Origin: Anaerolineae bacterium
GTDB taxonomy: Bacteria > Chloroflexota > Anaerolineae > Aggregatilineales > Phototrophicaceae
Reading direction: 5' to 3'
Length of the DNA stretch: 64,000 nucleotides
Assembly (NCBI GenBank): GCA_022842885.1
Contig: JALHOR010000001.1
Span: 1-64,000 of the forward strand
Shown here: one piece after another, positions 10,087 to 18,586 of the stretch
Layout: the number at the start of each line of letters is the position of its first letter
Position numbering within the stretch: position 1 is the first letter of the stretch
Position numbers and translations under genes: made by a program
Notes under the pieces: model-generated
The model's database searches: none
Told to the model about the DNA's origin: nothing
The model's input: the letters and a program-made list of their open reading frames with translations, nothing else

Positions 10087-11496
10087 TTATTCAGCGGGTT
10101 GGAATACGGGTACGCCAGCGCGGGTTTCCGTCAGCCAGCCCGAAAATTCTAACGTTTGTACGCGCCACCACAGCGTTATGCCATCCGTGAGGGGTCCCGC
10201 CGTCAGAATCAATTCTGTGCCAGCACTCAGCGTTGCCAAGACTTCGGCATCCGCTACCGGTTCAGCGTAGAGTGCCTGCCCGGCATTGGTGATTCGCATA
10301 ATTTGCCCGACTTGATAAGGCGTTTGCGGCATCATGAAACCCGCACTACTCGTCGTGGGAACGGCAGCGGGGGTAGGTGCGCCCGTGATAAGCGGTGTAG
10401 GCGTATTCAGGCGTTGGGCAGTATTCGGCAAGCTGCCTTTCACCCAATTAATGGCGACGATGTTGCCCATGAGTGGGGTAATATCGGTAATCGTGCCATC
10501 CACTTGGGCAATAAAATAATTATCCCGAATCACCAGCAAAACGGCGGTGCGGTCAGGACTCCATTCGACTCTATCCGGCAAAGCATTGCCAATGGGCTGC
10601 GTCAGAATATCGCCGCGGTCATTGACGATTTGCAGGGGGCTGTTGGGTTGCGCCGAACCGAGCATAACAATTTGCCCCGTTCCGGGTTGTTCGATGGCAT
10701 CTTGCACCCATGCCATGCCAATGTTGGCGGCATTATCCAACACCGGATTCGTGCCATCGCGGTTAATCGTACCAAAAACGACTGTGCCGTCTGTGCCTTT
10801 GCCGCTGACAATAATTTTCTGGTTATCGGCTGACCAATGCCCAAAATCGTAGCGCAGTGATATGGGCGCGGCGATGGCTTGTTTGTTGTCCACATCCCGC
10901 ACGGGATATGCCACATGCAGCGCAAATCGGTTTTCGTTCCGTAATTCCAGCCGAATGAGAATGGCGCTATTATCGCCTGCCCATTCTATACCCGTCGTGC
11001 GCCAATTATCGCCGGATTGGGCGTTCACTTGGCTGCATGGTGGGCAATGGCGCAGCAGTTGATATGAAGGGTCGGTGGATAAATCACGCGCAGGTTGCCA
11101 GAACCACACCCCATCGCTAATTTCTGATGCGACATCATTTTCGATACGAAATGCCAGCATATTGCCATCCGGCGAAAAACGTACTTCGCGGATTCGCAGC
11201 CGATTCTCTTGGGCAGTAGCGGCGAAGAAGCCATCAAAATATGGTGAAAATGTATACACGCCTTCTTGCCCACCGGGTGGCACAAATAACAACACCCCAA
11301 GTTGGTCTATACGAGCGTGGCGCGTGGCATCCGTTTGGGCAAAATCAATATAATTGGTATCGTTAGCCAGCGTGACTTCGCCCATTTCCAACTTGCCTGC
11401 GTTCATACTGAGGGCAAGGGCTTTGTTGGGGGCGCTTTGGGCGTTTACCCCGGTGATTGCGATGAAACACAACAGCAGCCAAATCAGTCGTTTCAT
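10087..11496 (-). CDS. Secreted WD40-like propeller protein with C-terminal SH3 domain
   Basis: A 469-residue exported protein. A Sec signal peptide ends at VNA-Q (residue 19-20). TolB/PD40-type strands such as VRFSPDGNMLAFRI (about 105-118) and VEWSPDRTAVLLVI (about 310) mark a beta-propeller. A Thr/Pro-rich linker follows, then a bacterial SH3-like domain (about 395-465) with YAEPVADAEVLATLSAGTEL and a closing GWLTE strand. Such proteins act at the cell surface, often in envelope binding; the ligand is unknown. It precedes the TPR gene on the same strand. Confidence 0.82.
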   Translation of the reverse strand: MKRLIWLLLCFIAITGVNAQSAPNKALALSMNAGKLEMGEVTLANDTNYIDFAQTDATRHARIDQLGVLLFVPPGGQEGVYTFSPYFDGFFAATAQENRLRIREVRFSPDGNMLAFRIENDVASEISDGVWFWQPARDLSTDPSYQLLRHCPPCSQVNAQSGDNWRTTGIEWAGDNSAILIRLELRNENRFALHVAYPVRDVDNKQAIAAPISLRYDFGHWSADNQKIIVSGKGTDGTVVFGTINRDGTNPVLDNAANIGMAWVQDAIEQPGTGQIVMLGSAQPNSPLQIVNDRGDILTQPIGNALPDRVEWSPDRTAVLLVIRDNYFIAQVDGTITDITPLMGNIVAINWVKGSLPNTAQRLNTPTPLITGAPTPAAVPTTSSAGFMMPQTPYQVGQIMRITNAGQALYAEPVADAEVLATLSAGTELILTAGPLTDGITLWWRVQTLEFSGWLTETRAGVPVFQPAE

Positions 11497-11572
11497 CTTG
11501 TCATCCTCAATGTGTCATCAATCCGTGTTTTATTATACGGAAGATTTCAAAACGTGTAACGGGCTAGTCAGA

Positions 11573-12820
11573 TTAAGTTCCTGTTCCGGCTAAATCGAGA
11601 ATGGTGTGCAATAAAACCGTTGTGCCTTTTTCGATATGTTCCCATTCGGTGTATTCATCAGGGGTTTGGCTGATGCCGTTGACGGAGGGGATAAAAATCA
11701 TGGCGGAGGGGGTAAAAGGGCTGAGGATTTGGGCGTCGTGTCCAGCAAGACTGACCATGCGTTCATACGAATAATTCATGCGCTGACAGACTTGTTCAAT
11801 GCGCGTAATGAAGCCGGTATCCATCCTCGCTACCGACCGATGCAAGACAACTTCGGTTTCCAACGTGAGTTTACCTTCTTCAGCACAGGTTTGTGCTAAC
11901 TGCACTAAACGACGTTCCATTGTTTTAAGCGTTTGTGCGTCGGGATGCCGACATTCTACTCGTAAAGAGGCTTGCGCCGGAATCACGTTAAAGCCACCGG
12001 GTTTGACAACCACATTGCCACAGTTAAAAATGCCATCAGGGAATTCTTCTATGAGGGCATACATGCGCGTGATAAAAATCGCTGCCCCATGCAAAGCATC
12101 GCGGCGGCGTTCTCGGCGGGTGGTAGCAGCATGGGTGGCTTCGCCATAAAACGTAAAATTGCAAGTGGTGCGCCCCACAATACCCGTGACCACGCCAATA
12201 TCGGTATTGTTGCGACATAAGCGGTCACTTTGTTCAACATGCAGTTCTAAATATCCGGCAATGCTATCGGGGTCGCGGCGGGCAAACCGGAAACGATTGG
12301 GGTAAATGCCAGCACGGAACAACGCCGCCCGGAAACTGCCATTATCTTGGCGAATATCGTTAATATGTGTTTCGTCTAATGTTCCTGTTAAGCCCATGCT
12401 GCCAAAAAATGACTGCCAACAGCCTTCATCATCGGTAAAATTAATCACTTCCAAATGAAACGGCAGTTCAATCTCTGCCTCTTTGATAGCGCGTAAACAT
12501 TCTAAACCTGCCAACACGCCAACCGTGCCATTATATTTACCACCATTCGGCACAGTATCCAAGTGTGACCCGATGAGCAGGGTTTTGGCGTTGGCGTGCG
12601 GGCTGTGTAAAATACCACTCAGATTGCCTACTTCGTCATCCCGGAAAAATAATCCAGCATCTTCAATCCGACCTGCAAACCATGCCCGCGCTTCTAAATC
12701 CTCATTGGAGAGTGCCAAACGGCTGACGCCGCCTTCGTTGGTTTCGCCAATATGTCCTAATTCGTCAAAATCACTCTTAAGGCGGGCGCTGTTAAGGTGC
12801 GTGCCGAGAAGTGTCATCAT
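11573..12820 (-). CDS. M20-family amidohydrolase (allantoate / N-carbamoyl-amino-acid hydrolase type) with altered metal ligands
   Basis: At 415 residues it has the usual length and fold of Zn-dependent M20 hydrolases that cleave carbamoyl or allantoate substrates. Conserved parts are GSHLDTVPNGG (84-94), LELHVEQ (His194), HAATTRRERRRDAL and AGHDAQ. Three normally invariant positions differ: the bridging-metal Asp is Asn97 (KYNG), the catalytic Glu is Asp131 (FTDDEG), and the C-terminal His ligand is Gln385 (GISQTP). His86, Asp88, Glu132 and His194 remain. The fold is therefore sure but activity is not: it may be mononuclear, altered in specificity, or a pseudoenzyme. Its promoter carries a duplicated palindrome (12883-12939). 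Confidence 0.85.
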   Translation of the reverse strand: MMTLLGTHLNSARLKSDFDELGHIGETNEGGVSRLALSNEDLEARAWFAGRIEDAGLFFRDDEVGNLSGILHSPHANAKTLLIGSHLDTVPNGGKYNGTVGVLAGLECLRAIKEAEIELPFHLEVINFTDDEGCWQSFFGSMGLTGTLDETHINDIRQDNGSFRAALFRAGIYPNRFRFARRDPDSIAGYLELHVEQSDRLCRNNTDIGVVTGIVGRTTCNFTFYGEATHAATTRRERRRDALHGAAIFITRMYALIEEFPDGIFNCGNVVVKPGGFNVIPAQASLRVECRHPDAQTLKTMERRLVQLAQTCAEEGKLTLETEVVLHRSVARMDTGFITRIEQVCQRMNYSYERMVSLAGHDAQILSPFTPSAMIFIPSVNGISQTPDEYTEWEHIEKGTTVLLHTILDLAGTGT

Positions 12821-12873
12821 AGCGTTTTTTAAACCCGACTTTCCATGCCATCTGCCACAGGATTTAGCGGGGA

Positions 12874-12901
12874 ATTATAGTCTTCTTTAACAGAAGCGCA
12901 A
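12874..12901 (-). promoter_or_regulatory. Promoter of M20 hydrolase gene
   Basis: The minus strand shows TTGCGC (12901-12896), a 16-bp spacer and TATAAT (12879-12874), about 53 bp before the start codon. The spacer is almost filled by one copy of the palindrome at 12883-12895. Confidence 0.65.
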
Positions 12902-12939
12902 TCAATCTTTTGTGAGAAATCGCTAATTCTTTAACAGAA
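12883..12939. promoter_or_regulatory. Paired operator-like sites TTCTTTAACAGAA
   Basis: Two identical 13-bp sites (12883-12895 and 12927-12939) have dyad ends TTCT/AGAA and start 44 bp apart, about four helical turns. The first fills the -35/-10 spacer of the minus-strand promoter. The second covers the -35 hexamer of the plus-strand promoter. This placement fits a repressor that shuts both divergent promoters; the protein is unknown. Confidence 0.6.
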
Positions 12940-12960
12940 CATGTCTCCGTCTCGTATAAT
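12931..12960 (+). promoter_or_regulatory. Promoter of the 12990 gene
   Basis: TTAACA (12931-12936), an 18-bp spacer and TATAAT (12955-12960) stand 30 bp before the ATG. The -35 element is part of the second operator-like copy. Confidence 0.65.
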
Positions 12961-12989
12961 CAAAACAGACCGTGTGAGAGGATACCACC

Positions 12990-13595
12990 ATGCCTGCCCC
13001 AAATCCAACTGAACCCTTAAGAAATGCCCCGTTGGTTGATATTGTGTTGCTGCTGCTGCGCCAATTTAAACGCTTACTGGTGCAAGCCGAGATTGACTTG
13101 ACAACCGACGACATGACGGCTATTGGGCAAGCTGCCGCTGCGTTACAACCACTGCCAGAAAAAACGAACGCGATTAAATTGGTCATGGTTGGCTTGGTCA
13201 ATGATAGCCTAGACATGCTGCAAACGCGCTTTCAGCGAAGTTTTGCCGCATCGCTGGCAACCGATATGAATACCTTGGGTGGTTGGGAAACCACAGCGGA
13301 ATTTTTGGAAATTGCCGAAGTCAAAAGCAACGCTGAACTGCGGATTTCTGCGGGGGCGGCGTTATTGGCATTGTTAGGCGATGCGCGTTTTGCCGATTGT
13401 CTTTTGAGCGTGATTGACCATGATGCCGGGGCGAATGATGCCGATGCCCTCTTTGCCCGCCGCGCTTTAGCTCACCTGACCCAAATTCCACACGATACCC
13501 CCGATTGGCTGGCACAGGTACAAGCGTGGCTTACGAAGAATTCATCGCGTCGGTTAGGTCACGGAAGCATTGTTCCAGACTGGTTGGTAGAGTAG
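12990..13595 (+). CDS. Hypothetical protein
   Basis: A 201-residue helical protein of no recognised family. The N-terminal half has a leucine-rich helix (IVLLLLRQFKRLLVQAEIDL). The C-terminal half contains short alpha-alpha units rich in Ala/Leu, such as RISAGAALLALLGDARFADC, that resemble a degenerate HEAT-type array (weak inference). No signal peptide or membrane span is visible. The ATG follows AGAGGAT. It is divergent from the M20 hydrolase and shares the operator-bearing region with it, suggesting common control. Confidence 0.7.
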   Translation: MPAPNPTEPLRNAPLVDIVLLLLRQFKRLLVQAEIDLTTDDMTAIGQAAAALQPLPEKTNAIKLVMVGLVNDSLDMLQTRFQRSFAASLATDMNTLGGWETTAEFLEIAEVKSNAELRISAGAALLALLGDARFADCLLSVIDHDAGANDADALFARRALAHLTQIPHDTPDWLAQVQAWLTKNSSRRLGHGSIVPDWLVE

Positions 13596-13706
13596 GGGGC
13601 ATCGGGCATCTCCTCGTTTTTGTCGGATTATCCCTCTTTCTCTATTTTGAAGCGATTACCCTGCCAGCACCACTAGACCAAGGGATAGGCGAATTTTTGG
13701 GTGCGT

Positions 13707-13738
13707 TCCACACAGACAATGAGGATTGTCTGTGTGGA
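13707..13738. repeat. Strong palindromic hairpin
   Basis: A perfect 14-bp stem (TCCACACAGACAAT arm) with a GAGG loop lies between two convergent genes. Neither side carries a U-run, so it is a structural palindrome or a rho-type stop rather than a standard intrinsic terminator. Confidence 0.6.
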
Positions 13739-13759
13739 GCATAAAAAAGAAGCAGTAGC

Positions 13760-14533
13760 TTAGGCAGAGAGGGCAGCAGAATTTTGAGAACGGCGCACAA
13801 TTGTATATGTCAGCGCCAAGACGACGATAGCAAACATCACTCCGGCGGTAATCGCCACCAGTTGAGTGCCATCCAGTTGTTTGACCACAATCCCTGCCAA
13901 CGCCCACAAGATCACCGCAGCATATGCCCAATCCCGATATTGCAGCACGATATACCCCGTGATACCTGTAGCAATAACCAACATCACGACTGCCCAAACA
14001 GCGGGTGTAACACCAAAGCCATCCCAACCCGCATCGTACAGCACATACGATGCATTGGCGACGGTAGCCACTGTAATCCAACCGAGATAGACGCTGAATG
14101 CGCCTTTGACCCAAATACGGGCGGCACTGGTCAAATTACCATAAGCGCCAATCGTGCGATAAATCATAATCAGTGTGACCAGCAGCGCCCCCATGGCAAT
14201 CATACTCAGCGCAAATTGGTTGTAATGGAAGAACAGCAACCAAATAATATTGGCAACACACGACAGCACAAACCAATACCCGATGCGCCGCAGCAACGCA
14301 TGTTCGCGCTGGGCAGGCAATGCTTGGTACACGGTGAAACCAATGAGCAACGTATAAATGATGCCCCAAATACCGAACACATAATTGGCAGGAACAAACA
14401 AAATCGGCAGCCGATTCGAGATGTCTGCCGCTGTTTGCCCATTAATCGGCAGCCAAGTGGACAAAAAATTCACAATCAGCGTGGCGACCATGGCTGAAAT
14501 CACCATAATCTGGCGGATAGTATCGCGGTTCAT
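13760..14533 (-). CDS. TspO/MBR-related tryptophan-rich membrane protein
   Basis: A 257-residue polytopic membrane protein with about seven hydrophobic helices and many Trp residues at helix ends (VFGIWGIIY, NIIWLLFFHYNQ, YLGWITVA, PAVWAVVM). It resembles the long TspO/MBR-related 'tryptophan-rich sensory protein' family rather than the classic 160-residue TspO. TspO proteins bind porphyrins or other lipophilic ligands, but that is not shown for this long form. The start at 14533 is favoured over the ATG at 14563 by TTAGGAG 8 nt upstream. It is monocistronic. Confidence 0.8.
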   Translation of the reverse strand: MNRDTIRQIMVISAMVATLIVNFLSTWLPINGQTAADISNRLPILFVPANYVFGIWGIIYTLLIGFTVYQALPAQREHALLRRIGYWFVLSCVANIIWLLFFHYNQFALSMIAMGALLVTLIMIYRTIGAYGNLTSAARIWVKGAFSVYLGWITVATVANASYVLYDAGWDGFGVTPAVWAVVMLVIATGITGYIVLQYRDWAYAAVILWALAGIVVKQLDGTQLVAITAGVMFAIVVLALTYTIVRRSQNSAALSA

Positions 14534-14635
14534 CGCATCATCTCCTAAATATCTGTTATTCATAATAAAAGAGTAGCGCGTTTTGCTGGTTTTCAGATGT
14601 GAAGAGAATGAAGATTTGGAGAATACTTTTGATTA

Positions 14636-14664
14636 ATGCCCCAGATTGGCATCCTCTGGGGCAT
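14636..14664 (-). terminator. Hairpin after the Mo-hydroxylase gene
   Basis: ATGCCCCAGA (14636-14645) pairs with TCTGGGGCAT (14655-14664), 10 bp. It lies 11 bp past the stop of the minus-strand gene. The following minus-strand sequence is only weakly U-rich. Confidence 0.5.
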
Positions 14665-14674
14665 ATTTTGGCGG

Positions 14675-16861
14675 TTATTGTGCTTGCAAGGCTTGGTACA
14701 CCCGCACCGGGGTCATCGGCAGTTCTGTTAAGCGCACGCCCGCCAGATGAGCGACGGCATTGGCAACCGCGGCGGCAGTGGGGATAACGGGCGGTTCACC
14801 GACGCCACGCACGCCTAACGTGCTGTTCGCGGCTGGTACTTCCACAATGATGGTTTCGATATGCGGTGCGGTTTGGGTGCTGTGCGGCATGGCATAATCC
14901 ATCCATGACCCGGTGAGCAGTTGCCCGCCATCGTCATACAGCAGTTGTTCGTATAATGCCCACCCTAAGCCTTGTACGCCACCCCCTGCCATCTGCCCAC
15001 GCACCGATGCCGGATTAATGGCAACGCCAGCATCCTGCACAATGACCAATTGCAAGACGCGCACTGCGCCTGTTTCGGCATCTAATTCAATTTCAGCAAG
15101 TTGACCACACACCACCGGGGCATTTTCGCCGCTGGAAACAGTGCGTCCCCGCCCCAAAATCGGGGCATAAGGCGAGCCTAACGTTTTAGACGCAATTTCG
15201 CCCAATGCAATGGCTTTATCCGGCACACCGCGCACCTGCACACTACCATTCACAATTTCAATATCTTCAATTGCTGCCTCAAATTCGCGGGCGGCGATTT
15301 CTAAAACTTGTTGTTTGGCATCGGCGGCGGCTTGGATAACGGCTGCCCCAGTATTCAGCGTCGTCATGCTGCCCGCTGCCATCCCAGAGAGCGCCCCAGA
15401 AGCCGTATCGGTAATGACCACGCGCACATCATCGGGCGAAATACCAAAGGTTTCGGCTGCCATCATGGCAAAGGCAGTACTCACGCCACTCACATCGGCA
15501 ACGCCCACATTCAATTGCAATTTGCCATCGCGGTTTAAGCCGCAGTTCGCCATGCCCGGCTGAGTGCCAACCATCCAAGTTGCCACTGCCATCCCCACAC
15601 CACGCCCGTGCGCTTTGGAGGCTTCGCGCTGCTGCCACACGGGATGTTGTGCCAATGCCGCAAATACCGCGTCTGCGCCGCTGAGAGAATAACGTTCCCC
15701 ATCGGTCAGCACATCCCCTTCGCGCATGAAATTTTTCTGGCGCACTGCCAAGGGGTCTAAATCAAAATGGGTGGCAATCTCATCCAGCAGCGTATCCAGC
15801 GCAAAAATCACGGTTGGCGAACACGGCGCACGGTAACTGCCGGAGGGTGGTTTATGCGTCAGCACATTGGTGGCGGTGACATGCACATGCGGAATGCGAT
15901 ATTGATTGGCAAGCTGCCACCCCGTAAAACTCGGCAACCAAGAACGGCTCGCACCGGTATCTATGTAGGCTTCAGCAGATAAAGCGACTAACGTCCCATC
16001 TTTTTTCGCTCCCATCTTAGCATGAACGCGAATCGCCGGGGCGGGATTCGTGGCTTGTAATTCTTCTGAACGCGATAAAATCAGGCGCACAGGCGCACCG
16101 ACCATGCGTGCCGCTAACGCAATTAACGGCTCATAAATGGGGAATTTGCCACCGAAGCCACCCCCTAACGGCGTGGGAATCACGCGCACATCGCTTTCTG
16201 GCACGCCCAGAAGTTCGGCAACTTCTGACCGCACATCAAACGGGGCTTGCGTTGCCGACCAGACGGTGACACCGCCGGATATGGGGTCAGGCTGAACCAC
16301 CATGCCGTGCGTTTCTAGCGAATTTTGATGCACAATGGGCGTTTCAAAGGTGCGCTCAACAATAATATCGGCTTCAGCAAAACCAACTTGAATATCGCCG
16401 CGAGTGTCGGGTTTGCCAGTGCGCGAATTACCTTTTTCATTCACCAATGGAGCATCTTCTGCCATCGCAGCATCCAACGTCATGACGGCGGGCAATTCTG
16501 CATATTCAATGATGAGGTGGTCAGCGCCATCTTGCGCGGCGGCTTCGCTTTCTGCCAGCACCAGCGCCACTGCTTGCCCCATAAATGTCACTTTTTCGAT
16601 TGCCAACAAGCGTAAATCACTTTTGTCATGGATATGAGGTTTTATATCCGCGCCCGTGAGGATGGCAACAACGCCGGGCAGTGCCAACGCCGCTGTTTTA
16701 TCAATCTGCTGAATCGTGGCGTGGGCGTAGGGGCTTTGCACAAGGCGGGCATGGAGCGTGCCGCGCAGATGCAAATCCGCCACGAAGCGCAACGCGCCGG
16801 TAATTTTGGCTTGCCCATCTGCCAAACGGTTATCCTGCCCAATATGCTTAAATGTTGCCAT
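14675..16861 (-). CDS. Molybdopterin-dependent hydroxylase large subunit (xanthine dehydrogenase family)
   Basis: A 728-residue catalytic subunit of the xanthine dehydrogenase/aldehyde oxidase family, which hydroxylates aldehydes or N-heterocycles at a Mo-cytosine-dinucleotide centre. The hammerhead domain spans about 20-130 and the Mo-binding domains about 140-710. Visible motifs are GGGFGGKFPIYEPLIALAA, SYRAPCSPTV (cofactor region) and GVGEPP, whose Glu (about residue 689) is the expected catalytic base. The CO-dehydrogenase AYRCSFR loop is absent. The 2Fe-2S and FAD subunits usually encoded alongside are missing here, so partners must be elsewhere. ModAB and a PucR regulator nearby are consistent with purine oxidation, but the substrate is not proven. 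Confidence 0.9.
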   Translation of the reverse strand: MATFKHIGQDNRLADGQAKITGALRFVADLHLRGTLHARLVQSPYAHATIQQIDKTAALALPGVVAILTGADIKPHIHDKSDLRLLAIEKVTFMGQAVALVLAESEAAAQDGADHLIIEYAELPAVMTLDAAMAEDAPLVNEKGNSRTGKPDTRGDIQVGFAEADIIVERTFETPIVHQNSLETHGMVVQPDPISGGVTVWSATQAPFDVRSEVAELLGVPESDVRVIPTPLGGGFGGKFPIYEPLIALAARMVGAPVRLILSRSEELQATNPAPAIRVHAKMGAKKDGTLVALSAEAYIDTGASRSWLPSFTGWQLANQYRIPHVHVTATNVLTHKPPSGSYRAPCSPTVIFALDTLLDEIATHFDLDPLAVRQKNFMREGDVLTDGERYSLSGADAVFAALAQHPVWQQREASKAHGRGVGMAVATWMVGTQPGMANCGLNRDGKLQLNVGVADVSGVSTAFAMMAAETFGISPDDVRVVITDTASGALSGMAAGSMTTLNTGAAVIQAAADAKQQVLEIAAREFEAAIEDIEIVNGSVQVRGVPDKAIALGEIASKTLGSPYAPILGRGRTVSSGENAPVVCGQLAEIELDAETGAVRVLQLVIVQDAGVAINPASVRGQMAGGGVQGLGWALYEQLLYDDGGQLLTGSWMDYAMPHSTQTAPHIETIIVEVPAANSTLGVRGVGEPPVIPTAAAVANAVAHLAGVRLTELPMTPVRVYQALQAQ

Positions 16862-16935
16862 AATACCCCCCTGTTTTTAGCTTTTGGCGGTTCGCTATTG
16901 GCTGCTGCTTCGTTCTGTAAATCTTTTAATTTTAT

Positions 16936-16965
16936 GTAGGGGAGGGTTTCTAAACCCTCCCCTAC
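16936..16965. repeat. Palindromic repeat with GTAGGG ends, copy A
   Basis: GTAGGGGAGGGTTT and its exact complement are separated by CT, a 14-bp perfect stem. It shares the outer GTAGGG/CCCTAC with copies B and C but has a different inner arm that is still fully self-complementary. The surrounding gap 16862-17119 holds copies A and B and no gene. Confidence 0.8.
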
Positions 16966-17055
16966 GATATGAAATTTAGAACCTTATCGGATGAAGCATT
17001 TAACTACAAAACTTGTGTTTCATATTTTTGCTCAAGTTCAAAACAAGTAATTTTC

Positions 17056-17085
17056 TGTAGGGTCGAGGCATGCCTCGACCCTACA
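17056..17085. repeat. Palindromic repeat with GTAGGG ends, copy B
   Basis: A perfect 30-nt palindrome with half-site GTAGGGTCGAGGCA. The core is identical to copy C about 1.4 kb away. It lies immediately downstream of the GNAT stop codon and could also end its transcript. Confidence 0.85.
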
Positions 17086-17119
17086 ACAACGTATTTTCAT
17101 ACAATCTGGATATAAGCTT

Positions 17120-17701
17120 TCAACTTTCCGGCATAAATTCGCGGCGCAGCAGCCCAAACTGCTTGATATTGACGAAGCGCCCATGCTCAAAACACGACTC
17201 GCGCCATAGACCCTCAACTTTAAAGCCAACTTTGAGCAGCACTTTTTCCGACCCCAAATTCCCTTCGGTACAATCGGCTTGAACACGATGCAAATCCAGA
17301 TGTTCAAAGCACCAACTGACCAAACGTTGGGCGGCTTCAGTCATGATGCCTTGATTCCAATAGGCAGGCAGCAAATCAAAGCCGATGTCTACGCGGCGGT
17401 CACGGGTTTCGTAAAAATGAAAACCGAGCGTGCCGATTAACTGCGACGGTTTTTGCTTGAAGGTGATTGCCCAGCGGGCGCCGGCTTTGTTGTGAAATAA
17501 GCCATTCAAAAAATCTATCATGCGAATCGCTTCATCACGAGTGCCACACGGCGGGTCTACAATCAAAAATTCGTACACTTTTGGGTCAGTATACAGCGCC
17601 ACAAGCGCATCAGCATCGCGGTGATGAATCTGACGCATCACCAAGCGTTGGGTTTCCAGCATCGGGAAATATGAAAAATTGAAGGGGATGAGGGTTGTCA
17701 T
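17120..17701 (-). CDS. GNAT-family N-acetyltransferase (RimJ/RimL-like)
   Basis: A 193-residue acetyltransferase that moves acetyl from acetyl-CoA to an amine. The start of the fold is LETQRLVMRQIHHRDADALV, followed by the middle strand GTLGFHFYETRDRRVDIGFDL, the helix WNQGIMTEAAQRLVSWCFE and the closing strand LGSEKVLLKVGFKVEGL, typical of RimJ/RimL-like proteins acting on N-termini or small molecules. It starts 9 bp after the B3/B4-domain gene on the same strand and is probably co-transcribed with it. The substrate is unknown. Confidence 0.9.
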   Translation of the reverse strand: MTTLIPFNFSYFPMLETQRLVMRQIHHRDADALVALYTDPKVYEFLIVDPPCGTRDEAIRMIDFLNGLFHNKAGARWAITFKQKPSQLIGTLGFHFYETRDRRVDIGFDLLPAYWNQGIMTEAAQRLVSWCFEHLDLHRVQADCTEGNLGSEKVLLKVGFKVEGLWRESCFEHGRFVNIKQFGLLRREFMPES

Positions 17702-17710
17702 CGTGAATGC

Positions 17711-18412
17711 CTAAATTGCTGAATTTTGCGAATTTAACAACGCAGATTGATATGTACCACCTGCGTACTGCTGCATCAATGCTACCATATCGTGCAGTGC
17801 CGCTTGAACATCGTCTGCACCTGTATCGTGATGTGCTTCAATTGTCACGATGAGATGGGTAGTACTTTCACGAGTGGCGCTGTTTTCGCTTTGTCGCCAG
17901 CACCACCGCCGCGCAAACACCGTTTTGCTCTCATCGGTAAAAACGACTTCGCCCGACTCAGGATGGACAACTTCGGCATTATCCAATTCAGTAAATGTTT
18001 CGCTGCCATCGGCAAAATGAACGGTGATACCACCCTGCATCGTCTGTCTGTCCACCAGCGCAATCGGCAACCCGTAGCGAATGCTGACGAGATTGCCAAT
18101 ATCTACTAATGTATTGATGAACGGAATATCGCCTTTTTTGGTCAGGCGGCGCAGCAGTGCCTCACTCGCGCTGCGATATTGCGTAGGGTCTACGCCAAAC
18201 GCCCGGAATGCCCGCCGCCACGCAAAAATCGAAGGTAAATCGCTCAAAGGTGTATCACCAATGCGGGCAATCGTCGCTTTTTGTTCAGCAAGATAGGTTT
18301 CTTTGAGCGCATCGGGTGTCGGCGCATTTTGCACGCCATCGGCAATGATAATCCCCCCGGCAAGTTGGGGATATGCCGCCAGAATATCAGCATGATATTG
18401 AAAATAGGGCAT
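17711..18412 (-). CDS. B3/B4 tRNA-binding domain protein
   Basis: A 233-residue stand-alone protein resembling the B3/B4 domain of phenylalanyl-tRNA synthetase beta chain, the domain that edits mischarged tRNA. Evidence is IFAWRRAFRAFGVDPTQYRS, followed by ALLRRLTKKGDIPFINTLVD and the GDETF-like strand region ADGSETFTELDNAEVVHPES. Stand-alone forms are suspected amino-acyl-tRNA or amino-acid editing factors, which is unproven. The ATG at 18412 is preferred to the GTG at 18421 because AAGGTG lies 6 nt upstream. It is followed by the GNAT gene. Confidence 0.82.
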   Translation of the reverse strand: MPYFQYHADILAAYPQLAGGIIIADGVQNAPTPDALKETYLAEQKATIARIGDTPLSDLPSIFAWRRAFRAFGVDPTQYRSASEALLRRLTKKGDIPFINTLVDIGNLVSIRYGLPIALVDRQTMQGGITVHFADGSETFTELDNAEVVHPESGEVVFTDESKTVFARRWCWRQSENSATRESTTHLIVTIEAHHDTGADDVQAALHDMVALMQQYAGGTYQSALLNSQNSAI

Positions 18413-18481
18413 CGTTTTCACCTTTTATCAGGGCAAACGCCTTAAATTTTTCATCAGTCTACAAAAGTCAAGAAAGGTTCT

Positions 18482-18509
18482 GTAGGGTCGAGGCATGCCT
18501 CGACCCTAC
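18482..18509. repeat. Palindromic repeat with GTAGGG ends, copy C
   Basis: A 28-nt perfect palindrome identical in sequence to copy B. It sits between the PfkB kinase and the B3/B4-domain gene, both on the minus strand. Confidence 0.85.
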
Positions 18510-18586
18510 CCAAAATATAACCTGATTTATCTGTGATGACCTTTTGTGAACATAGCTTCGATTTTGAAGCAATACCCTGTACTTTT

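Noticed and set aside
13707-13738. Standard intrinsic terminator at the 14-bp hairpin
   Set aside because: The stem is excellent, but neither strand has a U-run after it, so I list it only as a palindrome.
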